Source: CAYFMP01 sp964344215 (GTDB lineage: Bacteria; Pseudomonadota; Alphaproteobacteria; Rhodospirillales; Casp-alpha2). From it: 19,402 nucleotides of DNA. The position numbers and the translations under genes are program-made. Each line of letters opens with the position of its first letter. Position 1 is the stretch's first letter. The DNA is taken from positions 1-19,402 of the forward strand of contig CAYFMP010000073.1 in NCBI GenBank assembly GCA_964344215.1, read 5' to 3'. Of this stretch, positions 6,334-13,276 are shown in pieces. The notes below the pieces were generated by a model, which saw only the letters and a program-made list of their open reading frames with translations, was not told the origin of the DNA and made no database searches.

Positions 6334-6437
6334 CGCGTCCTCCGGAGAATGTGGTGACAGCGGCGACGCCGCGGCGCATCTCCGTCCCGCCTTCACCTTA
6401 CGTCCGCCCGTAGAGTGGAGAAGTGACGAGGGTCACG

Positions 6438-6473
6438 GTTCACACGATTTAATGCCCGTTCACACGGTGTTCA
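6438..6473 (+). repeat. Direct repeats GTTCACACG, 20 bases apart
   Basis: GTTCACACG occurs at 6438-6446 and 6458-6466, exactly two helical turns apart, and a partial third copy GTTCA begins at 6469. They lie upstream of the candidate small RNA promoter (-10 near 6507), at about -80, -60 and -50 from its start, where an activator would bind. The regulator is unknown. Confidence 0.45.
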
Positions 6474-6506
6474 AATCCCGTTTATCACCGTGAAATAATG
6501 GTCCGC

Positions 6507-6512
6507 TATACA
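6507..6512 (+). promoter_or_regulatory. Candidate -10 element of the small RNA
   Basis: TATACA (6507-6512) places transcription start near 6519, two bases before the 11-bp stem at 6521. No good -35 is visible at the right spacing, consistent with an activator-dependent promoter using the GTTCACACG repeats upstream. Confidence 0.35.
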
Positions 6513-6518
6513 TTGAGT

Positions 6519-6625
6519 GTAGGCCGGGGCGTAATGCCTCGCCGTTGTGTGGGGCGGATGTACCCCCCACGTCCCGGCCTCCTCCTTGTCGGCGATGCCG
6601 GACCCGGTCGGTCCGGTATTTTTTT
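6519..6625 (+). ncRNA. Candidate structured small RNA with anti-Shine-Dalgarno loop
   Basis: No coding function fits this stretch, but it folds well. 6521-6531 pairs with 6570-6580 in an 11-bp stem (AGGCCGGGGCG with CGTCCCGGCCT, one G-U pair), enclosing a smaller TGGGG/CCCCA hairpin (6550-6554 with 6565-6569). A linker carrying TCCTCCTT (6580-6587), the complement of a consensus Shine-Dalgarno sequence, is single-stranded in this model. The RNA ends in a strong intrinsic terminator (6595-6625). Several alphaproteobacterial trans-acting small RNAs expose such CU-rich anti-SD motifs. About 107 bases long. No known Rfam family is recognised, and expression is inferred, not shown. Confidence 0.5.
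6595..6625 (+). terminator. Strong intrinsic terminator
   Basis: CCGGACC (6598-6604) and GGTCCGG (6610-6616) pair around a 5-base loop. The stem extends three more pairs (6595-6597 with 6617-6619, one G-U) and runs into seven Ts (6619-6625). There is no upstream plus-strand gene, so it must end a non-coding transcript, the basis for the small RNA call. Confidence 0.8.
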
Positions 6626-6719
6626 GCCCGATCGCCGGGCGCGCAACGGAAAGCCCCGCTCTTGGAAGCGGGGCTCTATGTGGGTGCTTTTTGCACCGCC
6701 CGATCTTTACCGGGCTTTC
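6626..6719. other. Cluster of four consecutive hairpins
   Basis: Between the terminator and the globin promoter lie four perfect stems in 90 bases: GCCCG/CGGGC (6626-6640), AGCCCCGCT/AGCGGGGCT with a 6-base loop (6652-6675), GGTGC-TTTTT-GCACC (6683-6697) and GCCCG/CGGGC again (6698-6715). The first and last share the prefix GCCCGATC. GAAAGCCC (6649-6656) could alternatively pair with GGGCTTTC (6712-6719) and enclose the inner hairpins. The 9-bp hairpin resembles a terminator but has no adjacent T-tract. It may be a second RNA, an mRNA leader or a repeat cluster. Confidence 0.45.
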
Positions 6720-6802
6720 GTCGCATTTGCGAGGTATGGTCTTGGTCTGTTTTCGGCGGTTTCAGCTTTGTAACCTCCGATGTTGTCGTGACCATAATTT
6801 AG

Positions 6803-6857
6803 CCAATGCCAATACAGGCGGCCTTGACTTGGGTCATCGACACGGCGCTGGCATTGG
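6803..6857. promoter_or_regulatory. Globin upstream region: inverted repeat flanking a TTGA-N6-TCA site
   Basis: CCAATGCCA (6803-6811) and TGGCATTGG (6849-6857) are perfect 9-base inverted copies. Between them TTGA-CTTGGG-TCAT (6824-6837) matches seven of the eight defined bases of the TTGA-N6-TCAA site of the FNR/FixK/NnrR family. A -10-like TAAAAT follows at 6873-6878. Oxygen- or NO-responsive control would suit a globin, but the site is imperfect. Confidence 0.35.
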
Positions 6858-6915
6858 AACGAACCGCCGGTCTAAAATGCAATCGCCATACATCAACCCC
6901 AGGAAGGAGCCAGGA

Positions 6916-7284
6916 ATGACTGACAGTCTTTTCGAACAACTCGGCGGCGAACCGGCGATCGACGCCGCAGTCGATATCTTCTATCGCAAGGTTCTAGCCG
7001 ACGACAGTATCAGCCATTTCTTCGACGACACCGATATGGAAGACCAGCGCGCCAAACAGAAATCGTTTCTGACCATGGTATTCGGCGGCCCCAATACCTA
7101 TACCGGCAAGGACCTGCGCGAGGCCCATGCGCCACTCATCGAGCAAGGCCTCGACGATTCCCATTTCGACGCCGTCGCCGTCCACCTCCAGGCCACGCTG
7201 GAGGAGTTGAACGTACCCGCCGACCTGGTCGGTCAGGTGATGGAGATCGCCGGCAGCACCCGGGACGACGTCCTCAACCGCTGA
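6916..7284 (+). CDS. glbN: Group I truncated haemoglobin (trHbN type)
   Basis: The 122-residue protein begins LFEQLGGEPAIDAAVDIFYRKVLAD and ends GSTRDDVLNR, both characteristic of group I truncated globins. Expected haem-pocket residues by family alignment are B10 Tyr23, CD1 Phe36, E7 Gln44, E10 Lys47 (His in the cyanobacterial GlbN) and proximal F8 His71 (EAHAPL). It binds haem and O2 or NO in the cytoplasm. The start follows AAGGAG at a good distance; a longer in-frame opening to 6547 runs through the small RNA and is rejected. It is followed after 11 bases by a flavin reductase, so the pair probably acts as a globin with its own reductase, for NO dioxygenation or another oxygen chemistry. 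Confidence 0.93.
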   Translation: MTDSLFEQLGGEPAIDAAVDIFYRKVLADDSISHFFDDTDMEDQRAKQKSFLTMVFGGPNTYTGKDLREAHAPLIEQGLDDSHFDAVAVHLQATLEELNVPADLVGQVMEIAGSTRDDVLNR

Positions 7285-7295
7285 AGGCGGGCGTA

Positions 7296-8285
7296 GTGGC
7301 GGAAATCCGCTTAGGCGACGAAATCTTCGAATGCGCGGACGGTCAATCGGTCCTCGATACCCTTTTGGCCAGCGGCCGGGATATCCCCTATTCCTGCAAG
7401 ACCGGCCTGTGCCTGACGTGCATGATGAGATGCACTGATGGCCGTTTACCCGACAGCACTCAAGTCGGCATCAAGGATACCCTGAAATCACTGGGTTATT
7501 TCCTGCCCTGCGTGTGCCGGCCCGAAACGAACCTGACACTAACCCTGCCCAACGAGGCCGACCTGTTCAGCCGGGCCAGCGTGCTCGCCGTCGAGCCGTT
7601 GTCGGAGAACATCTGCCGGGTTGTGTTGGAGCCGGCGACGCCGCTCTATTACCGGGCCGGACAGTTCCTCAATTTACGGCGCGCCGACGGTTTGGTGCGA
7701 AGCTATTCGCTGGCCAGCGTCCCGCATCTGGACCCGCACCTGGAGCTGCACGTCAAGCGGCTGCCGCGCGGCCAGATGAGCAATTGGATCTACGACCATC
7801 TCGAACCCGGCGATTCGCTGGATATCCAAGGTCCGAACGGAAGTTGTTTCTATCTGCCAAACCAAACCGATCAGGCCATGCTGATGATCGGCAACGGCTC
7901 GGGCCTGGCGCCGCTTATCGGAATTGCCCGCGATGCCCTGCACAGCAGCCACGCGGGCGAAATTCGCCTCTACCACGGCAGTCGCGGGGCATCGGGTCTC
8001 TACCTGCGTGACGAGTTGTTGGCACTTGAGTCCGATTTCGCCAATTTCCACTACTTCCCCTGTGTGTCCCGCGAACAGCCGCAGACTGGGTACCGAGCCG
8101 GCCGTGCCGAGACGGTGGCGGCCGAAGACCTGCCCGACCTGGCCGGTTGGCGGGTCTTCCTGTGCGGCTATCCGCCGATGGTCAAGACGGCACGGAAAGC
8201 CTGTTACCTGGCCGGCGCCGCCATGGCGGACATCCATTGCGATCCATTCGACCTCAAGGAACTGCGCAAGACACCGCGCGAGTAG
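7296..8285 (+). CDS. 2Fe-2S/FAD/NAD(P)H oxidoreductase (oxygenase-reductase type)
   Basis: The 329-residue protein has three domains in order. A plant-type ferredoxin (about 1-90) has Cys34-x4-Cys39-x2-Cys42 and Cys72 for the 2Fe-2S cluster. An FAD domain (about 95-190) has RSYSLAS at 135-141. An NAD(P)H domain (about 192-320) has GNGSGLAP at 199-206 and the FLCGYPPMV end motif at 288-296. This is the layout of reductases of aromatic-ring and methane-type oxygenases, passing electrons from NAD(P)H through FAD to the iron-sulfur centre. Translation starts at GTG 7296, 11 bases after the globin stop, with AAGG upstream. No oxygenase subunit is nearby; the likely electron acceptor is the truncated globin, an inference from the operon. 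Confidence 0.9.
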   Translation: MAEIRLGDEIFECADGQSVLDTLLASGRDIPYSCKTGLCLTCMMRCTDGRLPDSTQVGIKDTLKSLGYFLPCVCRPETNLTLTLPNEADLFSRASVLAVEPLSENICRVVLEPATPLYYRAGQFLNLRRADGLVRSYSLASVPHLDPHLELHVKRLPRGQMSNWIYDHLEPGDSLDIQGPNGSCFYLPNQTDQAMLMIGNGSGLAPLIGIARDALHSSHAGEIRLYHGSRGASGLYLRDELLALESDFANFHYFPCVSREQPQTGYRAGRAETVAAEDLPDLAGWRVFLCGYPPMVKTARKACYLAGAAMADIHCDPFDLKELRKTPRE

Positions 8286-8301
8286 GACGCAATCCCGCAA
8301 G

Positions 8302-8337
8302 AAAACCGGCTCCCGCCGTCGGGCGGCGGAAGCCGGT
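8302..8337 (-). terminator. Intrinsic terminator of the liv operon
   Basis: ACCGGCT (8305-8311) pairs with AGCCGGT (8331-8337); the stem continues past one mismatch as CCGCCG/CGGCGG around a 5-base loop. On the minus strand it is followed by TTTT (8305-8302). It lies about 30 bases past the livK-like stop. On the plus strand no T-tract follows, so it mainly serves the minus-strand operon, although it also sits 20 bases after the reductase gene. Confidence 0.75.
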
Positions 8338-8365
8338 GATTGACGTTCGGGTGTCGGGGACGTTC

Positions 8366-9574
8366 TCAGCGCAACAGCTTATTCTCCCACGAGCCGTCGG
8401 CGCCAACGGTGTTGACACCGTAGAGTCCGCCGACGTCGCCGTTCTTGTCGAAGTCGACGTTGCCGGAGGCGCCTTCGTAGTTGACGTCCTTGCCGGCGGC
8501 CAGCAGGGCCTTGGCCTTCTTCCATTCGCCCGGTCGAATGACCTCGCCCGGCGCGTTGGCGACGGAACGCAGGGCTTGGCTGATCTTTCCACGATCGGCC
8601 GAGCCCGCTTTCTCGATCGCCAGGCCCATGAGGAAGGCGGCGTCGTATCCGTGCGCCGCGTAGGGCGCTTTCGGATCGCCGCCGGTCGCCGAATAGGCAG
8701 CGGCGAAGGCCTTGTAAGACATGTCGTCGAAGTCGGATGCCGACTGGGTGATCGAGATTTTGCCGCGCAGGTTGGCGGCCCCGATCTGTTCGATCACCGA
8801 CTTGTCGAACATGCCGTCGGCTGCGTAGAACTTGCCGAACAGGCTGTTCTCCAAGCTGTTGCGGATGATGGTTATGCCGCTCGAGCCGTAGTAGGCGAAG
8901 ATGGCAATGGCTTCGGCCCCGCCCTTGGCCAGGGTCGACAGCTCGGACCGGTACGACGGTTTGTCCGGCTCATGGGCCTGGTTTCCGGTGATCGTCCCGC
9001 CCATCTTCTTGAACTCGCGCTCGAAGACGTTGGCGATGCCGGCGTTGTAGTCGTCGTTGGCGTAGGTCATGGCAACCTTGCTGATGCCGGCCTTGCGGAC
9101 CAACGACGCCAGGGCGGCGCCCTGGTAAGCGTCCGAAGGCGCCACCCGGAAGACGAGATCGCCGTCCTTCAGGTCGGTGATCGAAGGCGCGGTCGCCGAA
9201 TCGGAGACGTTGACGACGCCGGCCGGAATAGTGACCGACTGGACCATGCCGTTGGTGGCGCCGGAACAACTGGCGCCGACGACGGCGACGACCTGTTCGA
9301 CGTTGACGACCTTGCCGCCGGCATCGACGCCGGCCTTCGGGTCGCAGGCCGAATCGCCGAGCACCAGCTTGTAGGTATCGCCGTTCAACAGACCGCCCTG
9401 ATCGTTGATATGCTTGGCGGCGAGATTGCGCCCGGCGACGATGGCCGCGACCAACTCGGCGATCGGGCCGGTGACGCCGGCGACCGAGCCGACTTTTATT
9501 TCGGCGGCCTGAACGGCCGGCGTGGCGAGTCCGACAGCGGCGACAGCGAGCGTCAGATTCTTCAGGAATCGCAT
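8366..9574 (-). CDS. livK: Branched-chain amino-acid-type ABC transporter, substrate-binding protein
   Basis: The 402-residue periplasmic binding protein of the Leu/Ile/Val (type I, peripla_BP_6) family has a signal peptide MRFLKNLTLAVAAVGLATPAVQA with cleavage before AEIKVG. Typical features are VGSVAGVTGPIAE at the N-terminus, VVAVVGASCSGATNG and FRVAPSDAYQGAAL. It binds the substrate outside the membrane and hands it to the permeases encoded upstream. The ribosome binding site GGGAGGAG, 8 bases before the ATG, is among the strongest in the window, fitting a protein needed in excess. The gene comes last in the operon after a 140-base gap holding a small hairpin (9604-9617) and a TTGACT hexamer (9657-9652), so it may have its own promoter or a processing site. 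The exact ligand, an amino acid or related compound, is not determined by sequence. Confidence 0.9.
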   Translation of the reverse strand: MRFLKNLTLAVAAVGLATPAVQAAEIKVGSVAGVTGPIAELVAAIVAGRNLAAKHINDQGGLLNGDTYKLVLGDSACDPKAGVDAGGKVVNVEQVVAVVGASCSGATNGMVQSVTIPAGVVNVSDSATAPSITDLKDGDLVFRVAPSDAYQGAALASLVRKAGISKVAMTYANDDYNAGIANVFEREFKKMGGTITGNQAHEPDKPSYRSELSTLAKGGAEAIAIFAYYGSSGITIIRNSLENSLFGKFYAADGMFDKSVIEQIGAANLRGKISITQSASDFDDMSYKAFAAAYSATGGDPKAPYAAHGYDAAFLMGLAIEKAGSADRGKISQALRSVANAPGEVIRPGEWKKAKALLAAGKDVNYEGASGNVDFDKNGDVGGLYGVNTVGADGSWENKLLR

Positions 9575-9603
9575 CGGTTATTCTCCTCCCTTGATAAGCC
9601 CCT

Positions 9604-9617
9604 CCCACGAGCGTGGG
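9604..9617 (-). promoter_or_regulatory. Leader hairpin ahead of livK
   Basis: CCCAC (9604-9608) and GTGGG (9613-9617) pair around a 4-base loop in the livK leader, 30 bases upstream of its ATG on the minus strand. It could stabilise a processed livK mRNA. The plus-strand T-run after it serves no known plus-strand transcript. Confidence 0.3.
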
Positions 9618-9714
9618 TTTTCACCGTCAATGATGATCCACCGGGTGCGAAAGTCAACAATTGGCCGCAAAGCGCCGGAATTCCTCGGCCGGCCAGGTCG
9701 ACCCGAGCGATCGA

Positions 9715-10686
9715 CTAGCCGCCCGGTCCGGCGCCGCCGGCACTTTTTTCGGGAGACGTCGGTCGTTGTTCGGGGAAGATGCCTTGCGGAAACTTCTGCA
9801 ACACGATCTGCAGAACCAAGCCGATCAAGAAAATCCGGATGTAGGCGGTGCGGATCGCCAGGTCGTCCGGCAACCGGCTGGTCAGGATTTCGGTCGCCGA
9901 CCAGATGGTCCACATCAGAAAGGCGCCGAGAATGGCGCCACGGTTGTTGGCGCTGCCGCCGACAATCAGCATCACCCAGACCAGGAAGGTGGCGGTCAGC
10001 GGATCAGTGGCGTTGGGCCCGATGAACTTCAGGTAATGGGACGTGTAGGCGCCGGCCAAAGCCATCAACATGCAACCGAAAACGAAGCCTTCCATTCGAA
10101 ACTTTTCGACGTTTTTGCCGGCCGCCCGAACCGCCGTCTCGTTTTCCCTGATCGCCGTCATTACCCGCCCCCATGGCGATTTCCGCGCCGTCTCCAGGGC
10201 GACGTAGATGACGGCGACGGTGGCTAGCACGATGCCCAGGAAAGCCAACTGGTTCCACGGCTCGGGCAGGGTCTCGAACGGCTTTGGCACCATCGAGACA
10301 CCTCTCGGGCCGTTGGTCGCCCAGGTTTCGTTTTTCAGGATCAGCCGGAATATCTCGGCGATGCCGATGGTGGCGATGGCAAGATAGTCGCTGCGCAGCC
10401 TCAGACAAATCTTGCCGACTCCCCAGGCGAGGACACCGGCGACGACCATGGCGGCGGCGAAAGCCACCACGTGAGGCATCTCATAGCCGCCCAGATGCCG
10501 GACCGAGGGAGCCGTCGTCAGGATGGCGCTGACGTAGGCGCCGATGGCGTAGAAACCGGCGATGCCGGCGTTGAACAGGCCGGTGAAGCCCCATTGTATG
10601 TTGAGGCCAAGCGCCAAGATCGCATAGATCCCCCCCATGGTGAGCAGCGAGACGACGTAGAGTGACAGTCCGTAGGCTTGATCCAT
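9715..10686 (-). CDS. livM: Branched-chain amino-acid-type ABC transporter permease (LivM)
   Basis: The 323-residue polytopic membrane protein has about eight to ten hydrophobic helices. The family signature begins TMGGIYAILALGLNIQWGFTG (read in segments) and later has NETAVRAAGKN, the cytoplasmic coupling loop that contacts the ATPases. It forms the translocation channel with the LivH-like permease. It starts four bases after the livH stop, with GGGGAAGGG upstream. The short C-terminal tail is rich in Gly and Pro. Third permease/ATPase partners are all present in the operon, so the transporter looks complete. Confidence 0.92.
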   Translation of the reverse strand: MDQAYGLSLYVVSLLTMGGIYAILALGLNIQWGFTGLFNAGIAGFYAIGAYVSAILTTAPSVRHLGGYEMPHVVAFAAAMVVAGVLAWGVGKICLRLRSDYLAIATIGIAEIFRLILKNETWATNGPRGVSMVPKPFETLPEPWNQLAFLGIVLATVAVIYVALETARKSPWGRVMTAIRENETAVRAAGKNVEKFRMEGFVFGCMLMALAGAYTSHYLKFIGPNATDPLTATFLVWVMLIVGGSANNRGAILGAFLMWTIWSATEILTSRLPDDLAIRTAYIRIFLIGLVLQIVLQKFPQGIFPEQRPTSPEKSAGGAGPGG

Positions 10687-10690
10687 CTCG

Positions 10691-11578
10691 CTATACCCTT
10701 CCCCGGAACAGGCCGCTCGGCCGCCAGATCAGCATGACGACCATGATGGCGAAGGCGACGCCTGCCTTGTAGCCCGGATTGAGCAGCGGCTCGACGCCGA
10801 TCCACGGATAAGACGACAGCTCTTCGGCCAATCCGATGACCAGGCCGCCGGCCACCGCCCCGTAGGGCCGTCCGATCCCACCCAAGATGGTCGCCGCGAA
10901 CACCGGCAGCAGCAGCTTGAACCCCATCATGGTCTCGACATGGGTGTCGATCGCCAGCAGCACGCCGGCGGCCGCCGCCAGCGAACCGCCGATGATCCAG
11001 GTGGCGCGGATCACGTTCTCGGTATCGATGCCGGTGAGCCGGGCCAGTTCGGGCGAATCCGCCATTGCCCGCATCGCCTTGCCGATCTTGGTGTGGGCGA
11101 GCAGGTAATGGACGGCGAACATCAGGATCAGGGCGGAGACGATGATGGTCACGTGCTTCGGCGAGATGCGCAGCCAGTCGAACAGGACGATCGGCATCTG
11201 GATACCCGGCACCATCGATTTGACCTGGACGCTCCAGACGAACTGAACGACCGAGCGCACCATCAGCATCATGCCGAACGAGGCGATCACCAGCATGATC
11301 GCCGGACTGGCCCGGAACGGCCTGTAGAAGCCGCGGTCGATGCCGAGCACGACGATCACCGTCAACGCCATGGCCAACGGCAGTACCGCCAACGGATGCC
11401 AGCCCGTGATCTGGACCAGGGTCCACGCGAAGTAGGCGCCGAGCGTCATGGTCTCGCCGTGCGCGAAATTGGCGAAGCGCAGAATCCCGAAGGTCAGCGA
11501 CAACCCGATGGCGCCCAGCGCGTAAATGCTGCCGAGCACCAATCCCGGCACCAGGTAGAAGTTGACGAGATCGGTCAC
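10691..11578 (-). CDS. livH: Branched-chain amino-acid-type ABC transporter permease (LivH)
   Basis: The 295-residue integral membrane protein has about eight hydrophobic helices. It opens with VPGLVLGSIYALGAIGLSLTF (read in segments), the classic LivH start, and has RFANFAHGETM followed later by the coupling-loop segment MRAMADSPELARLTGI. It starts with GTG at 11578, overlapping the livF stop as GTGA, so the genes are translationally coupled. It pairs with LivM to form the membrane channel for the amino acid or related substrate. Confidence 0.93.
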   Translation of the reverse strand: MTDLVNFYLVPGLVLGSIYALGAIGLSLTFGILRFANFAHGETMTLGAYFAWTLVQITGWHPLAVLPLAMALTVIVVLGIDRGFYRPFRASPAIMLVIASFGMMLMVRSVVQFVWSVQVKSMVPGIQMPIVLFDWLRISPKHVTIIVSALILMFAVHYLLAHTKIGKAMRAMADSPELARLTGIDTENVIRATWIIGGSLAAAAGVLLAIDTHVETMMGFKLLLPVFAATILGGIGRPYGAVAGGLVIGLAEELSSYPWIGVEPLLNPGYKAGVAFAIMVVMLIWRPSGLFRGRV

Positions 11579-12327
11579 GGCGCGCCATCCCTTTCCGCAT
11601 CGCCGGCGGGATCGCCGCCGTTGCCGCCACCAAGGAACATCTGCGCCACCTCGCGATCGCCCAGCAGTTCGGCGCCGGTCCCGGTGAACTTGTTGCGGCC
11701 ATCGACCAGGACGTAGCCGCGGTCGGCGATGGTCAGCGCCTGTTTGGCGTTCTGTTCGACCATCAGAATCGGCGTGCCGGTGCCGTGCACGGTCTTGATG
11801 ATCGAGAATATCTCGGCCCGGAACTTCGGCGACAGCCCGGCCGTCGGCTCGTCGAGCAGCAGGATGCGCGGCTCCAACATCAGCGCCTTGCCCATCGCCA
11901 CCATCTGCCGCTGACCGCCGGACAGCGTTCCGGCCGCCTGGCGGCGGCGATCGCGCAACGGTGGAAACAGCTCGTAGACCTCTTCGAGGCGGGGGCCGAA
12001 ATCGCCGTCGTGGACGTAGGCGCCCATCTCCAGGTTTTCCTCGACGCTGAGGCTAGGGAAGATATTGGCGGTCTGCGGCACGTAACAGACGCCCTTGCGG
12101 ACGACCCGCTCCGGCGGCGTGTTGGTGATGTCCTCGCCTTCCAGCCGGATGCGGCCGGCCGACAGGTTGAGCAGCCCGAATACGGCCTTGATGGCGGTCG
12201 ACTTGCCGGCCCCGTTGGGACCTATGATAACGACGATCTCGCCGCGCTCGATGGTGATCGAAACGCCGTGCAGGATTTCCGTATCGCCGTAACCGCCGAC
12301 GACGTCGTCAAGCTCGAGGGTCGCCAT
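11575..12327 (-). CDS. livF: Branched-chain amino-acid-type ABC transporter ATPase (LivF)
   Basis: The 250-residue ABC ATPase has Walker A GPNGAGKST (36-44), the Q-loop in VPQTANIFPSLSVEENL (about 83-99), signature LSGGQ (135-139), Walker B ILLLDEP (155-161) and the switch region MVEQN. The Q-loop followed by ENLEMGAY is typical of LivF. The C-terminal end is a Gly/Asp-rich tail. It hydrolyses ATP with LivG to drive import. The ATG overlaps the livG stop by one base (TGATG), and the stop overlaps the livH GTG. Confidence 0.93.
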   Translation of the reverse strand: MATLELDDVVGGYGDTEILHGVSITIERGEIVVIIGPNGAGKSTAIKAVFGLLNLSAGRIRLEGEDITNTPPERVVRKGVCYVPQTANIFPSLSVEENLEMGAYVHDGDFGPRLEEVYELFPPLRDRRRQAAGTLSGGQRQMVAMGKALMLEPRILLLDEPTAGLSPKFRAEIFSIIKTVHGTGTPILMVEQNAKQALTIADRGYVLVDGRNKFTGTGAELLGDREVAQMFLGGGNGGDPAGDAERDGAP

Positions 12328-13094
12328 CAGTCACCCTCCTCGCCGCCGCCGAGATAGGCGTCGAGGACCTCCGGGTCGCGGCGCACGTCATCCATCGAGC
12401 CTTCCGTCAGTACCGTGCCTTCGGCCAACACGACGACCGGGTCGCAGAGGCTGGAAATCAGGTCCATGTCGTGTTCGATCAGGCAGAAGGTGTAACCGCG
12501 CTCGCGGTGCAGCGCCGAGATCATGTCGCGGATTTTCAGCAGGAGCGTCGGGTTGACCCCAGCTCCCGGTTCGTCGAGCAGGACCAATTTGGCGTCCGCC
12601 ATCATGGTGCGGCCGAGCTCGAGCAGTTTCTTCTGCCCGCCCGACAGGTTCTTGGCCAGTTCATCGGCCAGGTGTTCGATGGACAGGAACTCGAGGACTT
12701 CCTCGGCGCGGCGGCGCACCTCCTTCTCGCGGGCCGCCACTCGGGCCCTGGCGATCCAGTTGGCGAACAGGGTTTCGCCGGGCTGCGCCGGCGGCACCAC
12801 CATCAGGTTTTCGAGAACCGTCATGTGCCCGAACTCGTGGGGAATCTGGAAGGTGCGGACGATACCCCGATGCAGCATCATGTGGGCCGGCAGGCCGGCG
12901 ACGTCCTCGCCCTCGAAGACGATGCGCCCCGAGGTCGGCCTGTCCTCGCCGGCGATCATGTTGAAGGTCGTCGTCTTGCCGGCGCCGTTGGGGCCGATCA
13001 GTCCGGTGATGGTGCCGGCCCCGACTTCGAAGGTGCAATGGCGGACGGCCTGTAGACCGCCGAAGTTCTTGTTCAGGTTCTCTACTCTGAGCAC
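12327..13094 (-). CDS. livG: Branched-chain amino-acid-type ABC transporter ATPase (LivG)
   Basis: The 255-residue ABC ATPase has Walker A GPNGAGKTT (34-42), RTFQIPHEFGHMTVLENL as the Q-loop region (about 80-97), signature LSGGQKK (150-156), Walker B LVLLDEPGAGVNP (170-182) and the His-switch region LIEHDMDLI. The insertion after the Q-loop (residues about 98-130) is typical of LivG. It is the first gene of the operon, starting with GTG at 13094 after a GAAGGAA purine stretch. Having both ATPases first and the binding protein last is the reverse of the E. coli order. Confidence 0.92.
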   Translation of the reverse strand: MLRVENLNKNFGGLQAVRHCTFEVGAGTITGLIGPNGAGKTTTFNMIAGEDRPTSGRIVFEGEDVAGLPAHMMLHRGIVRTFQIPHEFGHMTVLENLMVVPPAQPGETLFANWIARARVAAREKEVRRRAEEVLEFLSIEHLADELAKNLSGGQKKLLELGRTMMADAKLVLLDEPGAGVNPTLLLKIRDMISALHRERGYTFCLIEHDMDLISSLCDPVVVLAEGTVLTEGSMDDVRRDPEVLDAYLGGGEEGD

Positions 13095-13127
13095 GGTCGT
13101 TCGAATTTCCTTCGTTCCCCGTTGCGC

Positions 13128-13147
13128 GCCGCCGCAAGCTCGGCGGC
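13128..13147 (-). promoter_or_regulatory. Hairpin in the liv operon leader
   Basis: GCCGCCG (13128-13134) and CGGCGGC (13141-13147) form a perfect 7-bp stem with a 6-base loop, about 34 bases before the livG start. No T-tract follows on the minus strand. The 182-base gap 13095-13276 also contains a GTTTCGAAAC palindrome (13228-13237). A clear promoter could not be picked out. Confidence 0.35.
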
Positions 13148-13276
13148 GTTATGCGATAGCCTGCCCCAAGGCGCGCCAAACTGTCGCGCAAATCCACTGC
13201 AAAGGGACCTATCCCCCAAACCTAACGGTTTCGAAACTACCATTCCGAACACGGCCAAGGAAAGCCGCCAGCCGGC

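Noticed and set aside
6626..6719. tRNA or tRNA-like gene suggested by several hairpins
   Set aside because: No T-psi-C (GGTTC) loop or anticodon-arm arrangement and no 3' CCA-type acceptor geometry.
6547..6915. In-frame extension of the globin to 245 residues
   Set aside because: It would translate through the terminator and hairpins; family N-terminus and ribosome binding site agree on 6916.
8147..9718. 523-residue plus-strand frame opposite the livK gene
   Set aside because: Typical antisense shadow of a high-GC gene, with no domain and full overlap with a clear binding protein.
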